This document shows, in pieces, positions 9,610 through 18,298 of a stretch of 64,000 bases of DNA. Origin of the DNA: Brevibacterium yomogidense (GTDB lineage Bacteria > Actinomycetota > Actinomycetes > Actinomycetales > Brevibacteriaceae); assembly GCF_900163715.1 (NCBI RefSeq), contig NZ_FWFF01000017.1, positions 124,001 to 188,000 of the forward strand. The letters are read 5' to 3'. Position numbers and translations under genes: made by a program. The notes under the pieces are model-generated. The model did not search any database. It was not told where the DNA came from and saw only the letters and a list, made by a program, of their open reading frames with translations. Positions within the stretch are counted from its first letter, which is position 1, and every line of letters begins with the position of its first letter.

Positions 9610-10283
9610 GCACTGAAGAGAACAAGGCGGCGCAGCCCGCTGAGGCCCAGCCCGATGCGCAGCAGCAGGCGCCGGCCTCCGACGCCGGTGACCGCGGTCG
9701 CGGTCGTGGCCGGGGTCGTGGGGACGGCGGCAACCGCCGCGGGAACCGCTCGGACCGCGAAGACAAGAACCAGTTCATCGAGCACGTCATCACCATCAAC
9801 CGCGTCTCGAAGGTGGTGAAGGGCGGACGTCGCTTCGCCTTCACCGCTCTCGTCGTGGTGGGTGACGGTGACGGCATGGTCGGCATGGGCTACGGCAAGG
9901 CCAAGGAAGTTCCCTCGGCCATCGCCAAGGGTGTCGAGGAGGCGAAGAAGAACTTCTTCCGCGTCCCCCGCATCCGGAAGACGATCCCGCACCCGATCAC
10001 CGCGGAGAAGGCAGCCGGCGTCGTCCTGCTGCGTCCCGCGGCTCCGGGCACCGGCGTCATCGCGGGCGGACCCGTCCGCGCCGTGCTGGATGCCGCGGGT
10101 GTCCACGACATCCTCTCGAAGTCGCTGGGCTCCTCGAACGCGATCAACATCGTGCACGCCACGATCGCCGCGCTCAAGGGCCTCGAGCGTCCCGAAGAGG
10201 TCGCAGCACGTCGTGGCCTGTCCGTCGACGAGGTTGCTCCTGAAGCACTCCTCCGTGCAGCTGAAAGCGGGGCGACGTCCTGA
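9606..10283 (+). CDS. rpsE: 30S ribosomal protein S5
   Basis: S5 (225 aa) is a decoding-fidelity protein at the mRNA entry site; mutations in its loop confer spectinomycin resistance in other bacteria. It starts at GTG 9606 with GAAGGAGGAC upstream. An N-terminal extension of about 55 residues rich in Gln, Ala, Gly and Arg ([19 protein letters not shown]) precedes the S5 domain ([20 protein letters not shown]). Such extensions occur in actinobacteria. Catalytic or cofactor residues do not apply. Confidence 0.97.
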   Translation: MSTEENKAAQPAEAQPDAQQQAPASDAGDRGRGRGRGRGDGGNRRGNRSDREDKNQFIEHVITINRVSKVVKGGRRFAFTALVVVGDGDGMVGMGYGKAKEVPSAIAKGVEEAKKNFFRVPRIRKTIPHPITAEKAAGVVLLRPAAPGTGVIAGGPVRAVLDAAGVHDILSKSLGSSNAINIVHATIAALKGLERPEEVAARRGLSVDEVAPEALLRAAESGATS

Positions 10284-10465
10284 TGGCCAAGCTCAAGATC
10301 ACCCAGCTGAAGTCTGATATCGGTGGCAAGAAGAACCAGCGCGAGACCCTGCGCACGCTCGGTCTCAAGCGGATCGACGATGTCGTGGTGAAGGATGACC
10401 GTCCTGAGATCCGCGGCATGGTGAACGTCGTGAGCCACCTCGTCACCTGGGAAGAGGTGGACTGA
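10283..10465 (+). CDS. rpmD: 50S ribosomal protein L30
   Basis: L30 (60 aa) is a small two-helix, three-strand 50S protein. [20 protein letters not shown] and the block [17 protein letters not shown] match the family. It overlaps the rpsE stop by one base and ends one base before the rplO ATG. Confidence 0.96.
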   Translation: MAKLKITQLKSDIGGKKNQRETLRTLGLKRIDDVVVKDDRPEIRGMVNVVSHLVTWEEVD

Positions 10466-10466
10466 T

Positions 10467-10922
10467 ATGGCAGAAGAGAACGCACTCAAGCTGCATCACC
10501 TGCGTCCCGCTCCCGGCTCCAATACCGCGAAGACCCGTGTGGGTCGCGGTGAGGCCGGCAAGGGCGGAAAGACCGCGGGCCGCGGCACCAAGGGCACACA
10601 GGCCCGCTACCAGGTGCCGCACGGCTTCGAGGGTGGGCAGACGCCGCTGCACATGCGGCTGCCCAAGCTGCGCGGGTTCAAGAACCCGAGCAAGGTGACC
10701 TTCCAGGTCGTCAACCTCGACAAGCTGTCCGTGCTCTTCCCGAAGGGCGGCGACGTGACTGTCGCCGATCTCGTCGAGAAGGGCGCCGTCCGCGCCAACC
10801 AGCCCGTCAAGGTGCTGGGGACCGGCGAGATCACCGTTGCGATCAACATCACGGCGGACAAGGTCTCCGGTTCCGCGGAGCAGAAGATCGTTGCGGCCGG
10901 AGGGTCGGTCACGACCGCCTGA
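10467..10922 (+). CDS. rplO: 50S ribosomal protein L15
   Basis: L15 (151 aa) is a late-assembly 50S protein. [20 protein letters not shown], the Gly/Lys-rich loop [17 protein letters not shown] and the C-terminal VTVSGTA-like ending region are as expected. It closes the spc ribosomal-protein run and is followed immediately by a perfect 17-bp hairpin, so secY is probably expressed mainly from its own promoter. Confidence 0.96.
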   Translation: MAEENALKLHHLRPAPGSNTAKTRVGRGEAGKGGKTAGRGTKGTQARYQVPHGFEGGQTPLHMRLPKLRGFKNPSKVTFQVVNLDKLSVLFPKGGDVTVADLVEKGAVRANQPVKVLGTGEITVAINITADKVSGSAEQKIVAAGGSVTTA

Positions 10923-10942
10923 CGCTCGCAAGACGCATCACC

Positions 10943-10977
10943 CTGTGGGGCACAGCCGATTCGGCTGTGCCCCACAG
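10943..10977 (+). terminator. Strong terminator after rplO
   Basis: A perfect inverted repeat with 17-bp arms starting CTGTGGGGCACAGCCGA and a single central base. No T-run follows. It separates the spc ribosomal genes from secY. Confidence 0.8.
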
Positions 10978-10999
10978 TCGTCTGCGGTGCCGCCGACGA

Positions 11000-11029
11000 T
11001 TCGGTGGGGTTCCAGCGCACTGATAGAGT
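11000..11029 (+). promoter_or_regulatory. Candidate secY promoter
   Basis: TAGAGT (11024-11029) fits the actinobacterial -10 pattern; TTCGGT (11000-11005) at 18 bp is a weak -35. The identical TAGAGT hexamer precedes infA. TATTGT at 11041 is an alternative -10. Inference from motif and position. Confidence 0.35.
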
Positions 11030-11181
11030 TTCTCGAGGAATATTGTCGTTTCGTCGTCGATCCTTGTCTTGGACCTGCCGGTCGCAAGCGCGAGTTGCCG
11101 AGTCCCCCTCAACGCGGACCGTGCTCGCCGTGCGTCCGCCGGACCTCCTCCCGGACCGGCGCACGCTCATCAGGAGGACGA

Positions 11182-12483
11182 GTGCTCGGAGCTGTAGGGC
11201 GCGCTTTCAGGACGCCTGACCTTCGCAACAAGCTGCTCTTCACCCTCGGGATCATCGTGCTCTTCCGGCTCGGTTCTTTCATCCCGTCGCCGGGGATCGA
11301 TTATGCGCAGGTGCAGGAATGCGTCGCTTCGCCCCAGCTCACGCAGGGTGCGTTCGGCATGATCAACCTCTTCTCGGGTGGAGCTCTGCTCCAGCTGTCG
11401 ATCTTCGCGCTGGGGATCATGCCGTACATCACGGCGAGCATCATCACCCAGCTGCTGCGCGTCGTCATCCCCCGGTTCGAGGCGCTCCACAAGGAGGGTG
11501 CCTCCGGGCAGGCGAAGCTCACGCAGTACACCCGCTACATGACGCTGGGCCTCGCCGTCCTCAACGCGACGACGCTCGTGTCGACGGTGCGCACCGGAGC
11601 CCTGTTCGGGAACGTCGAGGGCTGCCAGGACCTCATCATCAATGACACCTGGTGGGGCATCGGCATCATCATCATGACGATGACCGCCGGCACCGGCCTC
11701 ATCATGTGGCTGGGTGAGCAGATCACCGAGCGCGGCGTCGGCAACGGCATGTCGCTGCTCATCTTCACCTCGATCGCCGCGGGCTTCCCGTCCTCGTTCG
11801 GCAACATCCTCAACTCGCAGGGCATCGACATCTTCCTGCTGGTGATCCTCGTGGGCCTCGTGATCGTGTGCCTGGTCGTGTTCGTCGAGCAGTCGCAGCG
11901 GCGCATCCCGGTCCAGTACGCGAAGCGCATGGTGGGCCGTCGCATGTTCGGCGGCACATCCACGTACATCCCGATCAAGGTGAACCAGGCCGGCGTCATC
12001 CCGGTCATCTTCTCCTCGTCGGTCCTGTACCTGCCCAGCCTGATCTCGCAGTTCGGCGACCCCGAGGACCAGTGGGTCCAGTGGATCGGCACCTACTTCA
12101 CGCAGGGCGACCACCCGATCTACATGGTCACCTACTTCATCCTCACGATCTTCTTCACGTTCTTCTACGTGGCGATCACGTTCAACCCCGAAGAGGTCGC
12201 GGACAACATGAAGCGCTACGGCGGCTTCATCCCCGGGATCCGTGCGGGCCGGCCCACGGAGCAGTACCTCAGCTACGTGCTGACGCGCATCACGCTTCCC
12301 GGCTCGCTCTACCTGGGCTGCGTCGCGCTCATCCCGCTCGTCGCACTGGTCCTCATCAATGCGAACCAGGACTTCCCGTTCGGCGGCACCTCGCTGCTGA
12401 TCATCGTCGGCGTCGGCCTGGAGACGGTCAAGCAGATCAACTCCCAGATGCAGCAGCGCCACTACGAGGGCCTGCTGCGCTGA
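11182..12483 (+). CDS. secY: Preprotein translocase channel subunit SecY
   Basis: SecY (433 aa) is the pore of the Sec translocon in the cytoplasmic membrane. The GTG start (MLGAVGRAFRTPDLRNKLLF) has AGGAGG 4 nt upstream; longer in-frame starts would run through rplO and are rejected. About ten hydrophobic segments are visible. Signature stretches include SGGALLQLSIFALGIMPYI, GTYFTQGDHPIY and the C-terminal FGGTSLLIIVGVGLETVKQI. Length is normal. It forms a group with adk and map. Confidence 0.97.
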   Translation: MLGAVGRAFRTPDLRNKLLFTLGIIVLFRLGSFIPSPGIDYAQVQECVASPQLTQGAFGMINLFSGGALLQLSIFALGIMPYITASIITQLLRVVIPRFEALHKEGASGQAKLTQYTRYMTLGLAVLNATTLVSTVRTGALFGNVEGCQDLIINDTWWGIGIIIMTMTAGTGLIMWLGEQITERGVGNGMSLLIFTSIAAGFPSSFGNILNSQGIDIFLLVILVGLVIVCLVVFVEQSQRRIPVQYAKRMVGRRMFGGTSTYIPIKVNQAGVIPVIFSSSVLYLPSLISQFGDPEDQWVQWIGTYFTQGDHPIYMVTYFILTIFFTFFYVAITFNPEEVADNMKRYGGFIPGIRAGRPTEQYLSYVLTRITLPGSLYLGCVALIPLVALVLINANQDFPFGGTSLLIIVGVGLETVKQINSQMQQRHYEGLLR

Positions 12484-12505
12484 TCCGAACCGGCACCCGG
12501 TGACC

Positions 12506-12538
12506 GGAGCATCCAGGGCCCAGAGCCCGGGATGCTCC
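12506..12538 (+). terminator. Hairpin in secY-adk gap
   Basis: GGAGCATCC (12506-12514) pairs with GGATGCTCC (12530-12538), extended inward by GGGC/GCCC. It may attenuate transcription between secY and adk. Confidence 0.6.
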
Positions 12539-12597
12539 GCGCCGCGGCCGGTGTCGGACGGCGACCTCGGCCCTGCCACATAGAGAAAAGGAATCTC

Positions 12598-13167
12598 ATG
12601 AGCACTCGCATCATCCTGATCGGACCCCCCGGGGCGGGGAAGGGCACGCAGGCTGCCCGACTCAGCGAGGCACTGGACGTCCCCGCGATCTCCACGGGCG
12701 ACATCTTCCGGGCCAACGTCAAAGGCGAGACGGAGCTGGGCAAGACCGCCAAGCGGTACATGGACGCGGGGGAGTACGTCCCCGACGAGGTGACCAACTC
12801 GATGGTGGCGGACCGACTGTCCCAGGAGGACGCGAAGGGCGGCTTCCTGCTCGACGGCTACCCGCGCACGCAGGCCCAGGTGGAAGAGCTCGACGGGATG
12901 CTCGAGGCTGCCGGGCACTCGCTGGACCACGTCGTCGAACTCACCGCCGATGTCGACGAGGTCGTCGGTCGTCTGCTGGCCCGCGCGTCCCTCCAGGGTC
13001 GTTCGGACGACACCGAGGACGTCATCAGGCACCGCCTCGACGTGTACGCGGAGCAGACGCAGCCTCTCACGGAGATCTATGCGCAGCGCGGACTCCTCAA
13101 GCAGGTCGACGGCCTCGGTGAGGTCGAGGCGATCACGGGCCGGATCCTCGAGGCGATCGGCCGCTGA
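12598..13167 (+). CDS. adk: Adenylate kinase
   Basis: Adenylate kinase (189 aa) interconverts ATP + AMP and 2 ADP in the cytosol. The P-loop GPPGAGKGTQ is at residues 9-18 and the AMP-binding DGYPRTQAQ is present. The lid is the short form (no zinc-finger or long insert), usual for actinobacteria. ATG 12598 follows AGAAAAGGAATCTC; the longer upstream frame has no conserved sequence. It overlaps map by one base. Confidence 0.97.
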   Translation: MSTRIILIGPPGAGKGTQAARLSEALDVPAISTGDIFRANVKGETELGKTAKRYMDAGEYVPDEVTNSMVADRLSQEDAKGGFLLDGYPRTQAQVEELDGMLEAAGHSLDHVVELTADVDEVVGRLLARASLQGRSDDTEDVIRHRLDVYAEQTQPLTEIYAQRGLLKQVDGLGEVEAITGRILEAIGR

Positions 13168-13991
13168 TGTTTGATTCGGTCGAGCTGAAGAGCGACCAGC
13201 AGATCCGCACGATGCGTCGTGCGGGACTCGTCACACGGGCGGCCCTGGAGGCCGCCCGTGCGGCGTGTGTGCCGGGTGCTACGACGTCGGACATCGATGC
13301 GGCCGGTGCGAAGGTCATCGCGGACATGGGCGCCACGTCGAACTTCAAGGGCTACCACGGTTTCCCCGGCACGCTGTGCGTGTCGGTCAACGAGGTCGTC
13401 GTCCATGGGATCCCGGGCGACCGCGTCCTGGAGCAGGGCGACATGGTGTCGATCGACGGCGGTGCGATCGTCGACGGTCTGCACGGCGATTCGGCGATCA
13501 CGGTGTTCGTCGGCGGTGAGGAAGCGGCCGATCCAGCCCATGTGCGGATCTCTCGGACCACCGAGGAGATCATGTGGGCGGGCATCGCCGCGATGGCGAC
13601 GGGCCGGAAGGTCGGTGAGATCGGTGCGGCCATCGAGGAGCGTGCGCAGCAGCTCGCTCCGGACCTGGGCCTCATCGAGGACTTCACCGGGCACGGGATC
13701 GGGTCGCAGATGCACATGGAGCCCGAGGTCCTGAACTACCGCGCGAAGCGCATGGGCCCCAAGCTGAAGCCGGGGATGTGCCTGGCCGTCGAGCCGATGC
13801 TGGTGGGCGGCGGCATCGACACGAAGACCCTCGCTGACGACTGGACGGTCGTGACCGTCGACGGGGCCCGTGCCAGCCACTGGGAGCATTCCGTGGCCCG
13901 GCACGCCGGAGGCATCTGGGTGCTCACCTCCCCGGACGGGGGAGCGGAGCGGCTCAGGCCCTACGGCGTCGCCCCCGTGCCGCTGGACTGA
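13167..13991 (+). CDS. map: Methionine aminopeptidase, type I
   Basis: Removes the initiator Met from nascent proteins. At 274 aa it has the type I pita-bread core with all metal ligands: Asp97 (VSIDGGA), Asp108 (LHGDSA), His176 (GHGIG), Glu209 (VEPML) and Glu240 (HWEHS), plus catalytic His80. It is translationally coupled to adk (TGATG). In many actinobacteria map is followed directly by infA, but here about 4 kb of unrelated genes intervene. The stop codon lies inside a 19-bp tandem duplication. Confidence 0.97.
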   Translation: MFDSVELKSDQQIRTMRRAGLVTRAALEAARAACVPGATTSDIDAAGAKVIADMGATSNFKGYHGFPGTLCVSVNEVVVHGIPGDRVLEQGDMVSIDGGAIVDGLHGDSAITVFVGGEEAADPAHVRISRTTEEIMWAGIAAMATGRKVGEIGAAIEERAQQLAPDLGLIEDFTGHGIGSQMHMEPEVLNYRAKRMGPKLKPGMCLAVEPMLVGGGIDTKTLADDWTVVTVDGARASHWEHSVARHAGGIWVLTSPDGGAERLRPYGVAPVPLD

Positions 13992-14015
13992 ACCGGTACC
14001 GCTGGACTGAACCGG
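13980..14015 (+). repeat. 19-bp tandem duplication across the map stop
   Basis: CCGCTGGACTGAACCGG occurs at 13980-13996 and again at 13999-14015. The first copy contains the map stop codon. One of several gene-end repeats in the window. Confidence 0.9.
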
Positions 14016-14203
14016 CACTGCTGCGGGTACCCGGTCAGCCCACGGTGAGGTCGACAGTCACGAGATCCGGACCGCCGTGATCATTTCGTGACCACAATGA
14101 ACACAAGTTCCGTCATGGCGGGTCGGCTGGCAGAGTCGGCGTAGCGATGCACGCGCGATGTCGTGTGCAGATGCGGACAGACATCGAAACGAAGGATGAA
14201 CGA

Positions 14204-16015
14204 ATGGCACACCCCACCACGGGTAAGCGCTTCGTCGCTCTGAGCGCGGCTGTCGCGCTGGGCTTCGGCGGCGCGATGATCGCGGGCCCTGCGTCCGCGG
14301 CTCCGAGCACGGACCTCAAGACTGCTGCGGCAGAGGCATTCACCAGCAGCGAGAGCATCGCGGCCATCGGCCACGGCGAGGACGGCTCGCTCGTCGCGCA
14401 GGTCGTCGCGGGCTCCGATGAGGCCGAGGTCGAGAAGGCCCTCGAGCCCGCCAACGCGGTCGCGCAGGACCAGACCGGTGAGGACCTCGTCGTCCAGGAA
14501 GTCGCATCGACCTACTCCACCCAGAGCCCGGAGCCGTCGAGCACGGCGACCGACGGCGCTGCCTACGAGGCATCCGACGATGTCGTCGCCGGTGCCGGCT
14601 ACGTCGTGGAGACCTCTGCCGGGGCGGGGCTGTGCTCCGTCGGCTTCCCGGCGACCGGTCCCGAGGGCGAGGACGCGATCATCACCGCGGGCCACTGCTC
14701 CGGCGGTGAGGCCACGGGCGACGTGTACGTCGAGCGCCCCTCGACGTCGAACGTCTTCACCGACAGCTACGACACCGCGGAGTGGGACCAGTCCCGCAAG
14801 CTCGGTGAGTTCACGCACTCGCAGTACGGCCCGAAGGTGCTCGGCGACGTCGAGACGGACGCAGACCTCGATCCTGAGCAGATGCAGGACTTCGCCGTCA
14901 TCACGGTCGACGAGTCGGCCGGCTTCAACCTCATCGGCGAGGCGGCGACGTGGAGCGAGGAGTCCGGCCAGGCCGACGACCTCGCGTCCGACACCACCGA
15001 CATCACCGGTGTGCACGACGTGACGAGCGAGGACATCGGCTCGGAGGTCTTCCACTCCGGACGGACCACCGGCAAGACGGCAGGCGACATCGGCTGGGAC
15101 GAGTCCAACGGCAAGGTGTCGATCGGCATCGTCGACGGCTACGCGCCCGTCACAGACGACGCGGGCAACGAATACATGGTCTACGGCTTCGCCTCGGAGA
15201 CCAACGTCGCCGGCGGCGACTCCGGCGGCGCCGTCATGATGGGCGACAAGGCTGTGGGCGTCGTGTCCGGCGGCATCGAGGCGAGCGCTGACATGCCCGC
15301 CATGCTGTGGACCGCAGAGCTGGCCGAGGGCCTCACGCACCTCCCCGGCGACTACGAGATCAAGACGTCCGGCGAATCGACCGAGGATCCCTCGGAGACG
15401 CCGTCCGAGGACCCCACGGAGGAGCCCACCGAGGATCCGACCACACCGGCGCCGACTCCCACGGAGACGGATGACGCGGATGTGGACGCGGAACTGTCCG
15501 TCGACCCGCAGGAGATCGCCGCTGAGCGCTTCCTCGCAGAGGACGAGGAGCAGGCCGAGTCCGACGACCGCGGTGTGAAGTACACGGTCGAGGGCGTGGA
15601 GCCGGGCTCCGAGGTCCTCTTCGAGACCTTCACCGGTTCGGACGCGGCTTCGGCCAACGCAGGTTCCGAAGAGGCTCCTGCTGAGGAGACCGACCAGGAG
15701 CCGGCCAAGTCGATCACCGTCACGGCCAATGAGGACGGCGTCGCGCAGTCCCGCATCTGGGGCATGACGACTGCCGAGGCCGAGGCCTACATCGGTGAGT
15801 ACGACGTGGTCGCTCAGACTGAGGAAGAGACCCTCGAGGGCTCCTTCTCCGTCGTCGCCGGTGACGGCGACCAGGGCGAAGGCGGCGACGAGGGCGAGGG
15901 CGGCGAGGACCTGCCCCGCACGGGTTCGACCGTCGCACCGCTGGCTGCAGGCGCAGCCGGACTGGTCGCACTCGGTGGCGCTCTGGTCTACGTCGCACGT
16001 CGTCGTCAGGCCTGA
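14204..16015 (+). CDS. Secreted, sortase-anchored S1-family serine protease
   Basis: 603 aa, with a Sec signal peptide (about residues 1-32, ending GPASA), a pro-region to about residue 125 and a chymotrypsin-fold protease domain. The triad is His164 (TAGHCSGG), Asp229 (MQDFAVI) and Ser340 (NVAGGDSGGAV); Cys144 and Cys165 may form the disulfide next to His. A Pro/Glu/Thr linker (residues 390-425) leads to a beta-rich, all-acidic domain and a C-terminal LPRTG (570-574), membrane segment and RRR tail. It resembles streptogrisin/alpha-lytic-type proteases but is fixed to the wall. Start ATG 14204 has GAAGGA 7 nt upstream. Its substrate is unknown. Confidence 0.9.
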   Translation: MAHPTTGKRFVALSAAVALGFGGAMIAGPASAAPSTDLKTAAAEAFTSSESIAAIGHGEDGSLVAQVVAGSDEAEVEKALEPANAVAQDQTGEDLVVQEVASTYSTQSPEPSSTATDGAAYEASDDVVAGAGYVVETSAGAGLCSVGFPATGPEGEDAIITAGHCSGGEATGDVYVERPSTSNVFTDSYDTAEWDQSRKLGEFTHSQYGPKVLGDVETDADLDPEQMQDFAVITVDESAGFNLIGEAATWSEESGQADDLASDTTDITGVHDVTSEDIGSEVFHSGRTTGKTAGDIGWDESNGKVSIGIVDGYAPVTDDAGNEYMVYGFASETNVAGGDSGGAVMMGDKAVGVVSGGIEASADMPAMLWTAELAEGLTHLPGDYEIKTSGESTEDPSETPSEDPTEEPTEDPTTPAPTPTETDDADVDAELSVDPQEIAAERFLAEDEEQAESDDRGVKYTVEGVEPGSEVLFETFTGSDAASANAGSEEAPAEETDQEPAKSITVTANEDGVAQSRIWGMTTAEAEAYIGEYDVVAQTEEETLEGSFSVVAGDGDQGEGGDEGEGGEDLPRTGSTVAPLAAGAAGLVALGGALVYVARRRQA

Positions 16016-16064
16016 GTCACAGCACTCATGTGGCGGTGACGCGGGCGTGACCCGCTGATCCGCA

Positions 16065-16098
16065 CGAAGGGGCGCAGGGGAGACCCTGCGCCCCTTCG
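16065..16098 (+). terminator. Terminator after the protease gene
   Basis: CGAAGGGGCGCAGGG (16065-16079) pairs perfectly with CCCTGCGCCCCTTCG (16084-16098) around a 4-nt loop; the tail TCATGC follows, as after tuf. Confidence 0.85.
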
Positions 16099-16186
16099 TC
16101 ATGCCCGCAGCACCCGCGCGGCCCGGTAGCGTGTACGGTGCGGTGCCCCTCCAGGCGCACTGCACCGACCGGAAGGAGTTCGACCG

Positions 16187-16537
16187 ATGGCCTCTGATGA
16201 GCAGACCAGCAGCATCCTGCAGGGCCGGTGGGAGGCGGAGGTCCCCACCACAGCGTTCCTCGAGTTCCGCGGACCCGCACCCGTCGGCGGCCTGCTCGGC
16301 GGGAAGCCGGGCGAAGGCGTGCTGTCCGGCTCAGACGGATGCAACGGCGTCGGCGGCTGGTACGCACCGGACGGCGAGACGGCGACCATCCGGCGCGGCC
16401 TGAGCACACTCAAGGCATGTCCCGGGGTGGACACATGGCTGTCGAAGGCCTCCTCTGTGCGCGCAGACGGAACTGTTCTCCACGTCTACGACGGGACCGG
16501 CGAAGAGATCGGCGTGCTGACGCGCGCGGAGACGTGA
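16187..16537 (+). CDS. META-domain (HslJ-like) protein
   Basis: 116 aa with no signal peptide. SGSDGCNGVGGWYAPDGETATI, a Cys near residue 78 (LKACPGVDTWL) and a closing VLHVYDGTGEEIGVLTR match the small META beta-domain found in HslJ and related proteins, whose biochemical role is poorly defined. Start ATG 16187 is preceded by AAGGAG. A TAGCGT -10 candidate lies about 50 bp upstream, just after the terminator of the protease gene. It is convergent with the calpain-like gene. Confidence 0.75.
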   Translation: MASDEQTSSILQGRWEAEVPTTAFLEFRGPAPVGGLLGGKPGEGVLSGSDGCNGVGGWYAPDGETATIRRGLSTLKACPGVDTWLSKASSVRADGTVLHVYDGTGEEIGVLTRAET

Positions 16538-16544
16538 GCGGAGT

Positions 16545-16583
16545 CCTGATCGGGGACCCTGATCAGACACCCGGATCAGCGCA
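16545..16583 (+). repeat. 13-bp degenerate tandem repeat, three units
   Basis: CCTGATCGGGGAC, CCTGATCAGACAC, CCGGATCAGCGCA in tandem, 7 bp after the META-gene stop and covering the last codons of the convergent calpain-like gene. Confidence 0.8.
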
Positions 16584-17727
16584 GCGACGGCCCCACGTTC
16601 ACGCTGATGAACGCGCGCCGCAGCTGTCGCTCGGACAGGTAGAGGTCCGTTCGGCGCAGGGCCGGGCTCTCGCCGCCGCCCACCGGGTTGCGGACATGCA
16701 GTCTCACCGGCGCACCGGAGTCGGGTCGGCCGTCTTCTGTGCAGCGGAGTGCCCGCACTGCGGTGTACACGTGGGCATCCATGAAGGCGATGCGGCCGGT
16801 GCCGTCCTCGCGCGCGACTGTGAAGGAGCCCCGGGGGCGGGCGAGCGTCGACAGCACTACGGGCCGCCCCGCGTCCAGCCACTCCGCGATGTGCTCGACG
16901 GTGCGCGGGACGGGGCGCGCGGGACACCACCGTCCGGTGAGCAGCAGGAGGCCGATCCCCGCGAAGTCATTCTGGAGGCGACGATAGGACCCGTTCGCCC
17001 AGACCGCCGCGGCGGCCTTCTCGATGAGCGACGCGGCGTTCGGCCGCCGCCTGCGGTCGCCGGCGCGATGTGCGACAGGGACCCGCGTGCTCACGACGAC
17101 CCGGCGACGCCGCACCGGGAGGAACGGGATCCGCCGGAGGATGGGCACGGCGAGGGCCGGTTCGAGGAGATCGATCGCTGTGAGCCGCACCGATGGATCC
17201 GCGGTCCCGGATTCGCCCCGGGTGGGCCCAGCAGCGGGGGTGGCCGAACCTTCGGAGGAGATCAGCCCCTGCAGGAAGCCCGGTCGGACCTGCTCGCAGG
17301 CGGACATCACGGCCACCAGCCAGCAGTCGCCCAACCGACCCTGCCGCACGCGGGGGCGGCGCGATGTCAGCGCACTCCTCGGCACGGACACGAAGCGCTG
17401 GGGCCCGCGGGGGACCGGCTCGAGACCCGGCGCCCAGCGCAGGACCTCGAGGGCCCGACGACTGGACAGGGTCGGCCAGAGCCGCTCCCACAGGCGCGCA
17501 CCGGGAGACGGGCGGAGTCCGCGCATGAGCATCCGGAGGAGGGCCTCGGGAGCGGGGACGGCCGTGAGGGACGTGGTCTGAGCGCGATCGAGGATCCGTG
17601 CCGCGGCCATCCGATCCGCCGGCGCGGCGGCCGGGTGCAGGAGAGTCGGCAGCACGCGGTGCGCGAGCCTGCGCGTGGGGCCGTCGAGCGCGAGCGACCT
17701 GTCCGGCGGGTCGGTGGCCTGGGGCAT
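16576..17727 (-). CDS. Calpain-like cysteine protease (peptidase C2 family)
   Basis: 383 aa, probably cytosolic: no signal peptide or membrane segment. The calpain triad is recognisable: oxyanion Gln129 and Cys135 in RQGRLGDCWLVAVMSA, His319 in MDAHVYTAVRAL, Asn347 in VRNPVGGG; the helper stretch LIEKAAAAVWANGSYRRLQ is also family-like. An N-terminal region of about 120 residues has no recognised domain, and there is no EF-hand. ATG 17727 is chosen because GGAGGAG lies 7 nt upstream; a GTG 24 nt earlier has none. Target unknown. It faces the META gene tail to tail and lies inside the ribosomal superoperon. Confidence 0.8.
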   Translation of the reverse strand: MPQATDPPDRSLALDGPTRRLAHRVLPTLLHPAAAPADRMAAARILDRAQTTSLTAVPAPEALLRMLMRGLRPSPGARLWERLWPTLSSRRALEVLRWAPGLEPVPRGPQRFVSVPRSALTSRRPRVRQGRLGDCWLVAVMSACEQVRPGFLQGLISSEGSATPAAGPTRGESGTADPSVRLTAIDLLEPALAVPILRRIPFLPVRRRRVVVSTRVPVAHRAGDRRRRPNAASLIEKAAAAVWANGSYRRLQNDFAGIGLLLLTGRWCPARPVPRTVEHIAEWLDAGRPVVLSTLARPRGSFTVAREDGTGRIAFMDAHVYTAVRALRCTEDGRPDSGAPVRLHVRNPVGGGESPALRRTDLYLSERQLRRAFISVNVGPSLR

Positions 17728-17771
17728 GGGACGCTCCTCCGGCGTGTCCACCTTGCGCGGGTCAGGCCATG

Positions 17772-17800
17772 TGGCGTATGAGTCCGCGGTGCTGTAGAGT
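17772..17800 (+). promoter_or_regulatory. Candidate infA promoter
   Basis: TAGAGT (17795-17800) is a good actinobacterial -10; the -35 candidate TGGCGT (17772-17777, 17-bp spacer) is weak. It would give the alpha-operon genes their own start after the inserted protease cassette, with a leader of about 190 nt. Confidence 0.4.
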
Positions 17801-17996
17801 GTTCTCTTGGCCTGTGACCACGGGACGTCTGTGCACGCTGCAGGGTGATCGATGTGTGGAGAGTCTATCCACGATGGTCCACCAGTGAGGTGCAGCAGGC
17901 TCCCGGACGCTCAGGCTGCCGGTCGACGAGGGGCGAAGCCCTGACAAGACGAACGACACGCGGTGATACCGCGGGAAATTGAGGGTGAGAACACAC

Positions 17997-18218
17997 ATGG
18001 CCAAAAAAGAAGGGGTCATCGAGATCGAGGGAACCGTGCTGGAAGCGCTTCCGAACGCCTCGTTCAAGGTCGAGCTGACCAATGGCCACAAGGTTCTCGC
18101 TCACATCTCCGGCAAGATGCGTCAGCACTACATCCGCATCCTGCCTGAGGACCGGGTCGTCGTGGAGCTTTCTCCCTACGACCTGTCGCGCGGCCGCATC
18201 GTCTACCGGTACAAGTAA
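17997..18218 (+). CDS. infA: Translation initiation factor IF-1
   Basis: IF-1 (73 aa) is an OB-fold protein that occupies the 30S A site during initiation. [21 protein letters not shown] to GRIVYRYK is near consensus. The start ATG 17997 is fixed by homology; the in-frame ATG 18 nt upstream only adds non-conserved residues. It leads the infA-rpmJ-rpsM-rpsK-rpoA-rplQ run. Confidence 0.97.
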   Translation: MAKKEGVIEIEGTVLEALPNASFKVELTNGHKVLAHISGKMRQHYIRILPEDRVVVELSPYDLSRGRIVYRYK

Positions 18219-18252
18219 GCAAACACGATCGCTTCGACGATTTCGCAGGCGC

Positions 18253-18274
18253 TGCCCCGGGGGTACTCGGGGCA
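18253..18274 (+). terminator. Hairpin in infA-rpmJ gap
   Basis: TGCCCCG (18253-18259) pairs with CGGGGCA (18268-18274), loop of 8 nt. Possible attenuator or RNA-stability element. Confidence 0.5.
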
Positions 18275-18298
18275 TTCGCGGTGGAAGAAGGAACAGCT

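Noticed and set aside
14081-16165. Long open frame on the minus strand opposite the anchored protease
   Set aside because: Its translation is low-complexity and unlike any protein family; it mirrors the third-codon GC bias of the real plus-strand gene with clear signal peptide, triad and LPRTG.
16576-17727. Recent horizontal transfer of the calpain-like gene
   Set aside because: GC content and codon use look like the surroundings by eye, and there are no mobile-element genes, att-like repeats or tRNA genes beside it.
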